Assembly (NCBI RefSeq): GCF_041224595.1
Contig: NZ_JBGFGN010000082.1
Span: 1-48,180 of the forward strand
Length of the DNA: 48,180 bases
From: Donghicola sp041224595
GTDB lineage: Bacteria > Pseudomonadota > Alphaproteobacteria > Rhodobacterales > Rhodobacteraceae
Direction of reading: 5' to 3'
The translations under genes and the position numbers were made by a program. How positions within the stretch are numbered: position 1 is the stretch's first letter; each line of letters starts with the position of its first letter. This document shows positions 32,670 to 40,330 of this stretch, one piece after another. The notes under the pieces were generated by a model that was not told where the DNA came from, did no database searches, and saw only the letters and a program-made list of their open reading frames with translations.

Positions 32670-32691
32670 AAGGGATATTTTTATATCCCTT
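32670..32691. promoter_or_regulatory. Hairpin/palindrome between the GMC oxidoreductase and sigma-like genes
   Basis: AAGGGATAT pairs perfectly with ATATCCCTT around a TTTT loop. A related imperfect palindrome (GGTATAATTATATCC) follows at about 32694-32708. No T run follows in the minus direction, so an operator or promoter element for the sigma-like gene is as likely as a terminator of the oxidoreductase gene. Confidence 0.45.
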
Positions 32692-32713
32692 GGGGTATAA
32701 TTATATCCTTGGG

Positions 32714-34333
32714 TCAGGTGTAGGCAGGGTGTTTGGCGTCTGCCTTGATCAAGTCGCTGGCCTTCTCTGCGATCATGATGGTCGGAGAATTTGTATTGCC
32801 AGATGTGATCGCGGGCATCACCGATGCATCCACAACGCGGAGGCCGTCAATCCCGCGCACGCGGCACCGTTCGTCAACCACGGCCATTGGATCAGTCCCC
32901 ATGCGGGCCGTGCCGACGGGGTGGAAAATGGTAGAAGCGATGTTTCCCGCACCTTCGGCCAATTCGGCATCGGTCTGGTATTGTGGGCCGGGTTTGAACT
33001 CTTCGGGGCTAAATTGCGCCATGGCGGGTTGGGCCATGATCTGGCGGGTCAGCTTGATGGCGTTGGCGGCGACGATGCGGTCGCCTTCGGTGGACAGGTA
33101 GTTCGGCTGGATTTCCGGCGGGGTCATAGCGTCTGGGCTGGTGATGTGGACGTGACCGCGACTCTCGGGGCGCAGGTGGCAGACGCTGGCGGTGATGGCG
33201 TCGAAATCGTGGGGCGCTTGACCAAAGGCTTCCAGCGTGACGGGCTGTACGTGGTATTCCAGATCGGGCGTCGCCACGTCGGGGCTGGAATAAGCAAAGG
33301 CCGCGAGCTGGCTAGGCGCCATCGACATCGGCCCCGACCGTTTCAGAAGGTACTCAAGGCCGATCATCCCCTTGCCCCACAGGCTGTTGGCCATGGTATT
33401 CAGGGTCTTTGCGCCTTGCACCTTGTAGGCGCAGCGGATTTGCAGGTGGTCTTGCAGATTGCCACCCACATCAGGGGCGTCGAGTCGGACATCGATCCCA
33501 TGTTCTTGCAGCAGCGCACCGGGCCCAATGCCGGACAGTTGCAGCAGTTGGGGAGAGTTGATGGCACCCGCGCTCAGGATGACTTCGCCGCGAGCGGCGG
33601 CGCGGGCAGGGGCGCCTTGGACACGGAGTTGCACCCCGCTGGCGCGCATTCCGTCAAAGGTCAGTTTTTCGGCCTGCGCATGAGTCACGACCCGCAAATT
33701 GGGCCTGTTCGCAGCAGGTTTCAGGAAGCCTTTCGACGTATTCCAGCGCCATCCGGCCTTCTGGTTCACCTTGAAGTATCCGACCCCAAAGTTGTCGCCG
33801 GTATTGAAGTCGGGGGTCTCGGGGATGCCAGCCTCGACAGCGGCGTGTTTCCACGATTCCAGCACATCCCATTTCAGGCGCTGTTCCTCGACGCGCCATT
33901 CGCCGCCCGCACCGTGGTGCTCATTCGCACCGCCATAATAGTCTTCGGACTTGATGAAGTAGGGTAGGACATCATCCCAGCCCCAACCAGTCAGTCCCAT
34001 CTGGCGCCAGCCATCATAATCTGCCGCCTGACCGCGCAGGTACAGCATTCCGTTGATCGAAGAGCAGCCTCCCAGAACCTTGCCGCGCGGATAGAGAAGC
34101 TCACGGTTGTTCAGGCCCTTGCACGCGGCGGTCTTGTAACCCCAGTCCGTACGCGGGTTGCCAATGCAATAGAGATAGCCGACAGGGATGTGAATCCAGT
34201 GATATTTGTCATGGCCGCCAGCCTCCAGCAGCAGCACCGATTTCGTGGGGTCTTCACTTAGCCTGTTGGCTAGAACGCAGCCCGCCGAGCCTGCTCCGAC
34301 GATGACATAATCATAGGTTCCCAATTCCAACAT
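32714..34333 (-). CDS. GMC-family oxidoreductase (choline dehydrogenase-like)
   Basis: A 539-residue FAD-dependent alcohol oxidase/dehydrogenase. The FAD-binding V-I-V-G-A-G-S-A-G-C-V-L-A-N-R-L lies at residues 10-25. The first GMC signature is around G-K-V-L-G-G-C-S-S-I-N-G-M (about 85-97). The C-terminal F-H-P-V-G-T-A-R-M-G near residue 480 carries a catalytic histidine. It resembles both choline dehydrogenase and long-chain alcohol dehydrogenases; with no betaine aldehyde dehydrogenase next to it, the substrate is open. It is divergent from a LysR gene, which probably controls it. Confidence 0.9.
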   Translation of the reverse strand: MLELGTYDYVIVGAGSAGCVLANRLSEDPTKSVLLLEAGGHDKYHWIHIPVGYLYCIGNPRTDWGYKTAACKGLNNRELLYPRGKVLGGCSSINGMLYLRGQAADYDGWRQMGLTGWGWDDVLPYFIKSEDYYGGANEHHGAGGEWRVEEQRLKWDVLESWKHAAVEAGIPETPDFNTGDNFGVGYFKVNQKAGWRWNTSKGFLKPAANRPNLRVVTHAQAEKLTFDGMRASGVQLRVQGAPARAAARGEVILSAGAINSPQLLQLSGIGPGALLQEHGIDVRLDAPDVGGNLQDHLQIRCAYKVQGAKTLNTMANSLWGKGMIGLEYLLKRSGPMSMAPSQLAAFAYSSPDVATPDLEYHVQPVTLEAFGQAPHDFDAITASVCHLRPESRGHVHITSPDAMTPPEIQPNYLSTEGDRIVAANAIKLTRQIMAQPAMAQFSPEEFKPGPQYQTDAELAEGAGNIASTIFHPVGTARMGTDPMAVVDERCRVRGIDGLRVVDASVMPAITSGNTNSPTIMIAEKASDLIKADAKHPAYT

Positions 34334-34444
34334 GGCGCGTCCTCCCTGAAACCATCCATCCCTGTGGCAACTATCGCTGTTTCGGGCTGGACGGGGAATG
34401 AACGGTTTCGCACAATGTATGTCGAAAACCGTGCAGGGGCGCTC

Positions 34445-35338
34445 ATGCAGTTCGACTGGGAAGACATCCGCTATTTTCTAGAGACCGAGAGGGCGGGGCG
34501 CATGGCCTTGGCCGCGCGGCGGCTCGGGGTCAGTCATACCACTGTCGCCCGCCATATCGAGCGTCTGGAACGCGCCATTGGCACCGCTGTCTTCGAGCGT
34601 AGCGACGAAGGGATGCTCTTGACCGAGACTGGTGAGCGCATCCTGTCCCACGCCCGCGATATGGAGCGGAACGCGCTTGCCTTGGGGGATCGCCTGAGCG
34701 GAAGCGCCGAAGAGTTGTCGGGGGTCGTGCGCGTTGGGGCGCCCGACGGCTTTGGAAATGCGGTGCTTTCTCATATCTTGCCGAAGATCTTGCAGAAGAA
34801 CCCCGGATTGCGCGTCGAATTGGTGCCGGTCCCGCGGACCCACAAACTGTGGAAGCGGGATGTGGACATCGCGATCAGCCTTGATCGGCCGCAAACCGGT
34901 CGTCTGATCATGCGAAAACTGGTGGACTATGACTTGCGCCTGTACGGTGCGCCCGCGCTGCTGACGGATCTACCGCGTTCGATCGAAGCGCTGACCGGCT
35001 ATCCCTTTGTTGGGTATATCGACGATCTGCTTTATTCAGGCGAGTTGGACTTTAACCGGCTCATCCACCCGCAGCTTCAGACTGTTTACAAAGCCGCGAC
35101 CGTCAAGGCGCAACTGGACGCCGTACGGGCAGGGGCAGGGCTGGGGGTTCTACCGTGCTTTATGGCGCAACAAACCGATTTGTTGCCCATCCTGCCCGAA
35201 GAGGTCCAGTTCAACCGCCGCTATTGGCTGCTTTATCCCGAAGAGTTCCGTGACCTAACGCGGATCCGTTGGGTGGCTGATTTCATTGTTGATGCGGTGC
35301 GGTCATCCAGTGTGCCATTTACCTATCCCCAAACATAG
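34445..35338 (+). CDS. LysR-family transcriptional regulator
   Basis: A 297-residue LysR-type regulator. The winged helix-turn-helix is at the N-terminus (F-D-W-E-D-I-R-Y-F-L, then A-A-R-R-L-G-V-S-H-T-T-V-A-R-H-I), followed by the two-lobed effector domain. The ATG at 34445 fits the usual LysR start and follows AGGGG; the longer frame from 34364 would run into the divergent promoter region. The 111 bases shared with the GMC gene must hold both promoters, and this arrangement suggests that it regulates that gene. A strong terminator follows. Confidence 0.88.
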   Translation: MQFDWEDIRYFLETERAGRMALAARRLGVSHTTVARHIERLERAIGTAVFERSDEGMLLTETGERILSHARDMERNALALGDRLSGSAEELSGVVRVGAPDGFGNAVLSHILPKILQKNPGLRVELVPVPRTHKLWKRDVDIAISLDRPQTGRLIMRKLVDYDLRLYGAPALLTDLPRSIEALTGYPFVGYIDDLLYSGELDFNRLIHPQLQTVYKAATVKAQLDAVRAGAGLGVLPCFMAQQTDLLPILPEEVQFNRRYWLLYPEEFRDLTRIRWVADFIVDAVRSSSVPFTYPQT

Positions 35339-35370
35339 AAACGCCGCCCTCGAACGCGGGGCGGCGTTTC
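35339..35370. terminator. Terminator between LysR gene and large curlin gene
   Basis: AAACGCCGCCC (35339-35349) pairs with GGGCGGCGTTT (35359-35369) in an 11-base-pair stem. It is GC-rich with A and T edges, and can serve both convergent genes. Confidence 0.75.
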
Positions 35371-35395
35371 CTGTCAAGCACGGGGCGGAGGTCCC

Positions 35396-37189
35396 TTACT
35401 GCTTGATTTTGACTTTGTTTCTTTTGCCTTTCTGGTTGAGCTTGGCGATGTTGTAGTTGCCATCCTGATTGATGGTCACATCATGCGATTCGTTGCCGGT
35501 TCCTTGGACTTTGCCAATCAGGATGTTGCCGGTACCGTTTTGGGTCAGGTAGTAGGCGCCGTTGCTGTCGTTGATCTTCAGGTCCATCAAGTTGCTTGTG
35601 CCAATCTGGGTGGTCATGAACATGTTGCTGGAACCAGTGATTTCCGCGTCCAGTTTGTTGGCATTGCCGGTCTGGATGCTGACCACGTCGTTTGATGCAC
35701 CTGTAATGATGATCTCATACTGGTTTTTGCCCAGTGTTTGGTCTTCGGCGGCCATTTGCGACAGAGCCAGTTTGTTGGAGCTGCCAGCCAGAGTGATGGT
35801 TGCTTCGTTTTCGTCGCCGGACTGAGAGGTTTTGAACAAGTTGCTGTCGCCATCGACCGCAAGGGTCAGCTTGTTGTCCTCCCCAGCTTGAAACAGCGCG
35901 TTGTCATCGTTGGTCGTGGTACCGTCGTAATCGGTGCTGTTGCTCTGGCCGACAATGTCCACGATGATGCTGTTGCCGTCCGCTCCTGCAACACCTTGCT
36001 GCGCGCGCAGTGTGTTCGAGGCGCCTTCAACATCGAAATCCATGGCGTTCGCGTTACCGATCTGGATCAACTGAAGCGCGTTCGAGTCGCCGTTCAGGGT
36101 GCCGACAGTGATATTGTTGGTGTTGCCCGTCTGGCTTGCACCGAGATCGATGTTGTCGTTCATGATCGAGACAGCTGCGATTGTGTTCGCATCACCGTTC
36201 TGGACAAAGGCCGTCTCATTGTTGTCACCAGTGATCGATGTCAAACCAGCCACGTTGCCCGCGCCGTTTTGCAGGATGCCGAACTGGTTGTTGTTGCCGG
36301 TGGCATTCCACCAAGCTTCGTTCTGATCTCCTGTCTGCGAGATGATGCTGCTGGTTGCGCCAACTCCGGATGCGAAGCGCGCGGTCAAACCACCATTGCC
36401 ATTGCCGTCACCCGACATAGTGATCGAAAGGGTGTTGTTGTTGCCGCTCTGTGCAAGACCTGCTGTGTTTCCGTCCACCGCGCCTGTCGAACCAGAGTTG
36501 TTTTGCGTGATCGTGGCAGAGTTTCCGGTGCCGCCGCCTTGGGTCACGGTTGTGATCAGGTTTGCCATGCCGGTCTGGGTCAGCGATATGGTGTTCGCAG
36601 AGCCCTCTTGGGTGATGACTTCGCCCTCTTGGCCAATGCGGTTGGCGCTTGCGATGCCGGACACTGTGCCACCATCTTGCCGGCTTTGGTTGATTGTGAT
36701 CGAGTTGGCAGCGCCACTCAGGGTGTTGCTCTGCTGGATCGAGGTCACAATGTTTGCGGACTCATTGGGCGTGGTGTTGTTGGCCGAGCCCTGAGTGATG
36801 GAAATCGTGTTCTGGCTTGCATTCGACCCGCTCACGCCGGTCTGTTTGATCGACTGCACGACGTTGTTGTTCTGGTTCTGCGTAATGGTGGTCGCGCTGC
36901 GGTCGCCAATTTGCTGAAAACCAGTTCCGATGGTGCCCACGCTGTTGCTGTTGCCGCCCTGCGTCACAGTCAGCGTGTTCAGGGTGCCATTTTGGATCGC
37001 GTAGATTGCGTTCTCATCTTCATCAGCATCCAAGCCTACCGTGTTCAGGCTGCCTTCTTGCGTGATGGTGGCTGTGTTGTCATCGCCGTTTTGATCGAGC
37101 AGCGCGACATTATCAACTTCCTGCGCGGCCACTGCTGATGAGATTACAGCAAAGGAGACGGAATTGATAAGAAGTGTTTTAACTTTCAT
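35396..37189 (-). CDS. Giant curlin-repeat protein (CsgA-like amyloid subunit)
   Basis: A 597-residue secreted protein built almost wholly from imperfect curlin repeats of about 22 residues, each with strand-turn units of the N-x5-Q type (for example N-T-A-T-I-T-Q, N-T-L-T-V-T-Q, N-L-I-T-T-V-T-Q). Roughly two dozen or more such units follow one another. E. coli CsgA is 151 residues with five repeats. The signal peptide is residues 1-22 (S-A-V-A-A / Q-E). The extreme C-terminus is basic (K-G-K-R-N-K-V-K-I-K-Q). The ATG at 37189 begins the signal peptide; an upstream ATG at 37237 would mask it. It diverges from csgF across an AT-rich 400-base region and is probably the main fibre subunit or a cell-bound anchor. 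Confidence 0.85.
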   Translation of the reverse strand: MKVKTLLINSVSFAVISSAVAAQEVDNVALLDQNGDDNTATITQEGSLNTVGLDADEDENAIYAIQNGTLNTLTVTQGGNSNSVGTIGTGFQQIGDRSATTITQNQNNNVVQSIKQTGVSGSNASQNTISITQGSANNTTPNESANIVTSIQQSNTLSGAANSITINQSRQDGGTVSGIASANRIGQEGEVITQEGSANTISLTQTGMANLITTVTQGGGTGNSATITQNNSGSTGAVDGNTAGLAQSGNNNTLSITMSGDGNGNGGLTARFASGVGATSSIISQTGDQNEAWWNATGNNNQFGILQNGAGNVAGLTSITGDNNETAFVQNGDANTIAAVSIMNDNIDLGASQTGNTNNITVGTLNGDSNALQLIQIGNANAMDFDVEGASNTLRAQQGVAGADGNSIIVDIVGQSNSTDYDGTTTNDDNALFQAGEDNKLTLAVDGDSNLFKTSQSGDENEATITLAGSSNKLALSQMAAEDQTLGKNQYEIIITGASNDVVSIQTGNANKLDAEITGSSNMFMTTQIGTSNLMDLKINDSNGAYYLTQNGTGNILIGKVQGTGNESHDVTINQDGNYNIAKLNQKGKRNKVKIKQ

Positions 37190-37586
37190 TTTCGTGGTCC
37201 GATCTTGGTCCTGCATTTCACTTTTGCTCGAAAGCATCTGAGCCCATTACTCCCTGCGCCGAGATAAAGTTTCGGAGCCATCCCTAAGATAAATAATATC
37301 TTTTTGACGTAGACTCTTGGGTTCGTAATGCTCTTGCCTGCTGCGATGCTTTAGGACGTTATCGAACTATAGGAGTAGATTTGATACTCGGAAATGTTGG
37401 TTGGGGTAACCAATATGGCTTTTCTGTTACACCCGATCGGATAGAAATTAATACGAAAGTGCGGGAAATGAAAAATAGGTCAGGATGAATTCCACTAGAG
37501 AATGTAATTAATTTATGGGTGCAACTTGTTAAAATATCTGTAAATACTATTTGCAAAACAATCGCTCCTAAAATGGAGGCAGGCAT
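37190..37586. promoter_or_regulatory. AT-rich divergent control region of the curli locus
   Basis: About 400 bases without a convincing gene, clearly richer in A and T than the surroundings. It must contain promoters for the giant curlin gene and for csgF. A 17-base interrupted palindrome TTGGTT-N5-AACCAA lies at 37397-37413 and is the best candidate operator. A strong ribosome site (TGGAGG) ends the region before csgF. No recognisable CsgD-type regulator gene is in the window. Confidence 0.5.
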
Positions 37587-38042
37587 ATGGCAGGTCGAAT
37601 CACTCTGGTACTTGGTACAGCGTTGTCGCTTGCGGCGGGGCAGGTGGCGTCGCAGGACTTGGTTTATCAGCCGGTGAATCCGAGTTTTGGGGGCAGCCCT
37701 CTAAATTCCGGTCATCTCCTTTCGATCGCGAGCGCGCAGCGCAACGCGACAGCATCCGACTACGAGGAGCCGCAGTCCTCCAGTTCCTTCAGTAGTTCCT
37801 CGACTGGGCTCTCGCAGGCAGAGCTCTTTGCCCGACAGCTTCAGAGTCGCCTTTTGTCGTCCCTGTCCAGCGAAGTCGTTGAGGCCATTTTCGGGGATGA
37901 CCCGCAGGAAAGCGGCAAGGTGGTGTTCGGGACCACAGAGATCACCTTTGATCGCGGGATCGACTCGATCGACCTGACGCTCACGGATACGGTCGAGGGG
38001 ACTGTCACCGAGATTTCGGTGCCTCAGCTGGTCGTGAACTAA
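37587..38042 (+). CDS. csgF: Curli assembly factor CsgF
   Basis: A 151-residue secreted protein with the CsgF hallmark after its signal peptide (cleaved near residue 22): V-Y-Q-P-V-N-P-S-F-G-G-S-P-L-N, corresponding to the part that plugs into the CsgG pore. A serine-rich linker follows (about residues 66-74), then a helical segment and a C-terminal strand region ending I-S-V-P-Q-L. CsgF links the pore to the growing amyloid at the cell surface. The Ser-rich insert is not in E. coli CsgF. TGGAGG lies seven bases before the ATG. The stop shares a base with the csgG start (TAATG). Confidence 0.9.
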   Translation: MAGRITLVLGTALSLAAGQVASQDLVYQPVNPSFGGSPLNSGHLLSIASAQRNATASDYEEPQSSSSFSSSSTGLSQAELFARQLQSRLLSSLSSEVVEAIFGDDPQESGKVVFGTTEITFDRGIDSIDLTLTDTVEGTVTEISVPQLVVN

Positions 38043-39082
38043 TGGCGTGGGTGGTGAGAACCGCAGTAGCTGGTGTCGCCGCGTTGGGCCTGTCTGCGTG
38101 CGACGCGAACCTTCCGGGGCTCTATCGTGATCTGGACAATGCGAAATTCGAGGCTGAGCAGCCTCAAACGACGGACCAGTCGCAGGCGCTTTTGAATGTG
38201 CCCCCGCCAGCGCAGAAGATGACAGTTTCTGTGTTTGAAATGCCAGATCTGAGCGGACAGTACAAAGAGACATCCACAGGCCAGAACCTGTCCCGTGCGG
38301 TCACGCAGGGCGCGGCCGACATCTTGATTAAATCGCTGGTCGAAGCCGGCGGTCGTCGTTGGTTCAGTGTGCTGGATCGCGCGGCATTGGATAGCCTTCT
38401 CAAAGAACGTCAGATCGTTACGGAAATGCGCCGCATCTACCGTGGCGAGACAGAGGTCGACCCCGCTGCGCTGGGGCCGATGGACCACGCTGGAATTATG
38501 ATCCAAGGCGCGATCGTGGGCTACGACTCGAATATCGTGTCTGGTGGCATCGGAGCGCAGTATCTTGGGATCGGTGCGAACCGCCGATACAAACTGGACG
38601 TCGTGACGGTCAGCTTGCGTGCAGTCTCCACAGGCTCTGGCGAGGTTCTTGCCGCAGTCATGATACGCAAGCCGATCGCGTCGATTTCGACGCAGGGGAA
38701 TGTGTTCCGCTACGTGGCCTTGGACGAAATTCTGGAAAGCGAGCTGGGTGTCGCCATGAACGAACCCAAACAGGTCGCGATCGAGGCGGCGGTTCAAAAG
38801 GCTGTGCTAACCCTGATCGCAGAAGGCGTGGATGTAGGGCTCTGGGCCTTCGCTGACCCGGATGGCGGTAAAGCCTTCCTCGATGCCTATCGCCGCGAGA
38901 AGTACGGGCAGGGCACCACGTCGGTCGAGCCGGTTTCCTCTCGGACCAAGCGTCGCCTGTTCATCCCGCGGACCGTCCCAGCGAAACCTGAACCCGAAGC
39001 GGTATCCGCTCCGATCATCACACCTCAAAACGAAGGGGTGGCCCCTCCTGTCGATCCGTCTTCGGACGAAGTTCTGGGATAG
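38042..39082 (+). CDS. csgG: Curli secretion channel CsgG
   Basis: A 346-residue CsgG, the outer-membrane lipoprotein that forms the nonameric curli export pore. The lipobox is L-S-A-C with Cys at residue 20. Typical segments are V-S-V-F-E-M-P-D-L-S-G-Q-Y, F-S-V-L-D-R-A-A-L-D-S-L-L-K-E-R, I-G-A-Q-Y-L-G-I-G-A-N-R-R-Y and G-E-V-L-A-A-V. About 60 extra residues, Pro-rich, extend the C-terminus beyond the E. coli form. The residue after the lipid cysteine is Asp, which in enterobacteria would favour inner-membrane retention. It is coupled to csgF by a one-base overlap. Confidence 0.93.
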   Translation: MAWVVRTAVAGVAALGLSACDANLPGLYRDLDNAKFEAEQPQTTDQSQALLNVPPPAQKMTVSVFEMPDLSGQYKETSTGQNLSRAVTQGAADILIKSLVEAGGRRWFSVLDRAALDSLLKERQIVTEMRRIYRGETEVDPAALGPMDHAGIMIQGAIVGYDSNIVSGGIGAQYLGIGANRRYKLDVVTVSLRAVSTGSGEVLAAVMIRKPIASISTQGNVFRYVALDEILESELGVAMNEPKQVAIEAAVQKAVLTLIAEGVDVGLWAFADPDGGKAFLDAYRREKYGQGTTSVEPVSSRTKRRLFIPRTVPAKPEPEAVSAPIITPQNEGVAPPVDPSSDEVLG

Positions 39083-39180
39083 GCTATCAAACGGTGCCTC
39101 CCTTCAGGTTTGAAGAAGGCGAAAGACACATGCAATTCACGGAAAGGAGGCCTGTTACCCCACGTCACATCATGGCATCT

Positions 39181-39206
39181 CAAGGAAACAACTGATCATT
39201 TCCTTG
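39181..39206 (+). other. Hairpin between csgG and the subunit genes
   Basis: CAAGGAAA (39181-39188) pairs perfectly with TTTCCTTG (39199-39206) around a ten-base loop, ending eight bases before the next start codon. No T run follows, so it is more likely an mRNA processing or stability element than a terminator. A 21-codon frame (39130-39195) with a modest ribosome site stops in its loop. A strong AAGGAGG at 39144-39150 lies inside that frame with no start codon at normal distance. Confidence 0.4.
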
Positions 39207-39214
39207 CTTGAGCC

Positions 39215-39556
39215 ATGCGTCACTTCCTGAAACATCTCTGTCTGATCGCTCTTGCCATTGGTGTCCCGCTGAGGGCGGCCGATGCAGGCACGAACAGGGT
39301 CGAAATCAGTCAGGTGCAAACCGGTCTATCGCTTGATGACCCGTCGCTTTTTGTCCGCCCGCTTATCTCCGATGTTTCGGTCGATGGGATGCACAATGAC
39401 ATTCAGTTGCATCAGATCGGGTCTGGCCACGAGGCACATCTGACGGTTGTTGGTTCGGATTGCCATGTTTTGATCGAGCAGACGTCGGTCGGCGCATTTG
39501 CCAGCGTTCACCAGGCCGGAACCGGCAATTCGCTGGTGTTGTTTCAGGGGCATTGA
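39215..39556 (+). CDS. Small secreted curlin-like protein (candidate nucleator)
   Basis: A 113-residue protein with a signal peptide (about residues 1-24, cleavage near A-D-A / G). The C-terminal half reads as two to three curlin-type units: N-D-I-Q-L-H-Q-I-G-S-G, then H-V-L-I-E-Q-T-S-V-G-A, then A-S-V-H-Q-A-G-T-G-N-S-L-V-L-F-Q. The first half is not repetitive. Size and position just before a larger curlin gene suggest a CsgB-like nucleator or minor subunit; a chaperone of the CsgC/CsgH kind is a less likely alternative. It carries one cysteine after the signal peptide. It lies 24 bases before the next gene. Confidence 0.6.
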   Translation: MRHFLKHLCLIALAIGVPLRAADAGTNRVEISQVQTGLSLDDPSLFVRPLISDVSVDGMHNDIQLHQIGSGHEAHLTVVGSDCHVLIEQTSVGAFASVHQAGTGNSLVLFQGH

Positions 39557-39580
39557 AACCTTTTCACCTCGGAGATCGTC

Positions 39581-40330
39581 ATGAGGTGCATGAAACACAC
39601 AACACTTCTGCTAACTGGTCTTCTGTGCGCGCCTCTGTCTGCTTATGCCGACGGGAACAAGCTGTACCTGCTTCAGAATACACCAACCCAAGGAAGCGCC
39701 GAGGGGAACCAGATCGAGGTGGACCAGTCCAACTCGTTGTATTCCGAGTTGGGCAGAGAAGACGCGCCTTTGGTGCAAGAGGGCTTTGCAAACGCCGCCC
39801 AAATCATGGTGGAAGGGGCGGGGTCGCAAGTCGCGCTATCGCAAGAGACGCAGAATACTGTTGGAAACCAAGGGGTTATTCTGGCCTATAACGGCGCAAA
39901 CGCTCGGTTAGAGCAGACAGGCACCCAAAATAGCGGCACAATCGGACTAAGCGGGGTTAACCTCGAAGGCACTCTGATCCAAGAAGGAAGCCAGCTCACT
40001 GGAACCCTTATTGCCGTAGGAGACAACGCAACCGCGTCGCTCACGCAAACCGGTACGGATCTGAACGGTCGGCTCGAAGTCGAAGCCTACAACAGTTATG
40101 TGCGCTATAAAATGGAGGGGAATGGGCTGTATAATCCAGGCTTACCCTTGCGCATCTACACATTTAATCGCGATATTTCGGTCACCCAGCGTAACTTTTG
40201 GGGCAACGGGAACGGCAACGGAAATATTGGCAATGGCAACGGGAACGGAAACAACGGAAACGGCAACGGGAACAACGGCAACACCGGCGGCAACAATGGC
40301 AACGGGAACGGGAACGGAAACGGGTCATGA
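39581..40330 (+). CDS. Curlin-like secreted protein with Gly/Asn-rich tail
   Basis: A 249-residue protein with a signal peptide (about residues 1-24). Residues 25-165 hold irregular curlin-like strand units (N-Q-I-E-V-D-Q, Q-V-A-L-S-Q-E-T-Q-N, A-R-L-E-Q-T-G-T-Q-N, A-S-L-T-Q-T-G-T-D-L-N). After a non-repetitive stretch the last 43 residues are nearly all Gly and Asn. The tail is coded by a short-period repeat of GGNAAY units. It could be a fibre subunit with a sticky or flexible terminus. GGAG lies six bases before the ATG at 39581; a second ATG at 39590 is possible. Its stop overlaps the next start (ATGA). Confidence 0.6.
   Translation: MRCMKHTTLLLTGLLCAPLSAYADGNKLYLLQNTPTQGSAEGNQIEVDQSNSLYSELGREDAPLVQEGFANAAQIMVEGAGSQVALSQETQNTVGNQGVILAYNGANARLEQTGTQNSGTIGLSGVNLEGTLIQEGSQLTGTLIAVGDNATASLTQTGTDLNGRLEVEAYNSYVRYKMEGNGLYNPGLPLRIYTFNRDISVTQRNFWGNGNGNGNIGNGNGNGNNGNGNGNNGNTGGNNGNGNGNGNGS
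40201..40326. repeat. Short-period GGNAAY repeat coding a Gly-Asn tail
   Basis: About 126 bases made of variants of GGCAAC/GGGAAC/GGAAAC with few interruptions, coding alternating Gly and Asn. Period 6 with a period-12 to 18 overtone. Such tracts are prone to slippage, so the tail length may vary between strains. Confidence 0.8.

Noticed and set aside
35738..37138. 466-codon plus-strand frame opposite the giant curlin gene
   Set aside because: Antisense of repetitive Asn/Gln/Thr codons gives Val/Cys/Arg-rich sequence. The minus-strand reading has a signal peptide and regular curlin repeats.
40198..40326. Extension of the protease-inhibitor-like protein upstream through the repeat tract
   Set aside because: In that frame the tract reads as Arg/Gln/Glu repeats without a signal peptide. 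The ATG at 40327 gives a clean signal peptide and overlaps the previous stop.
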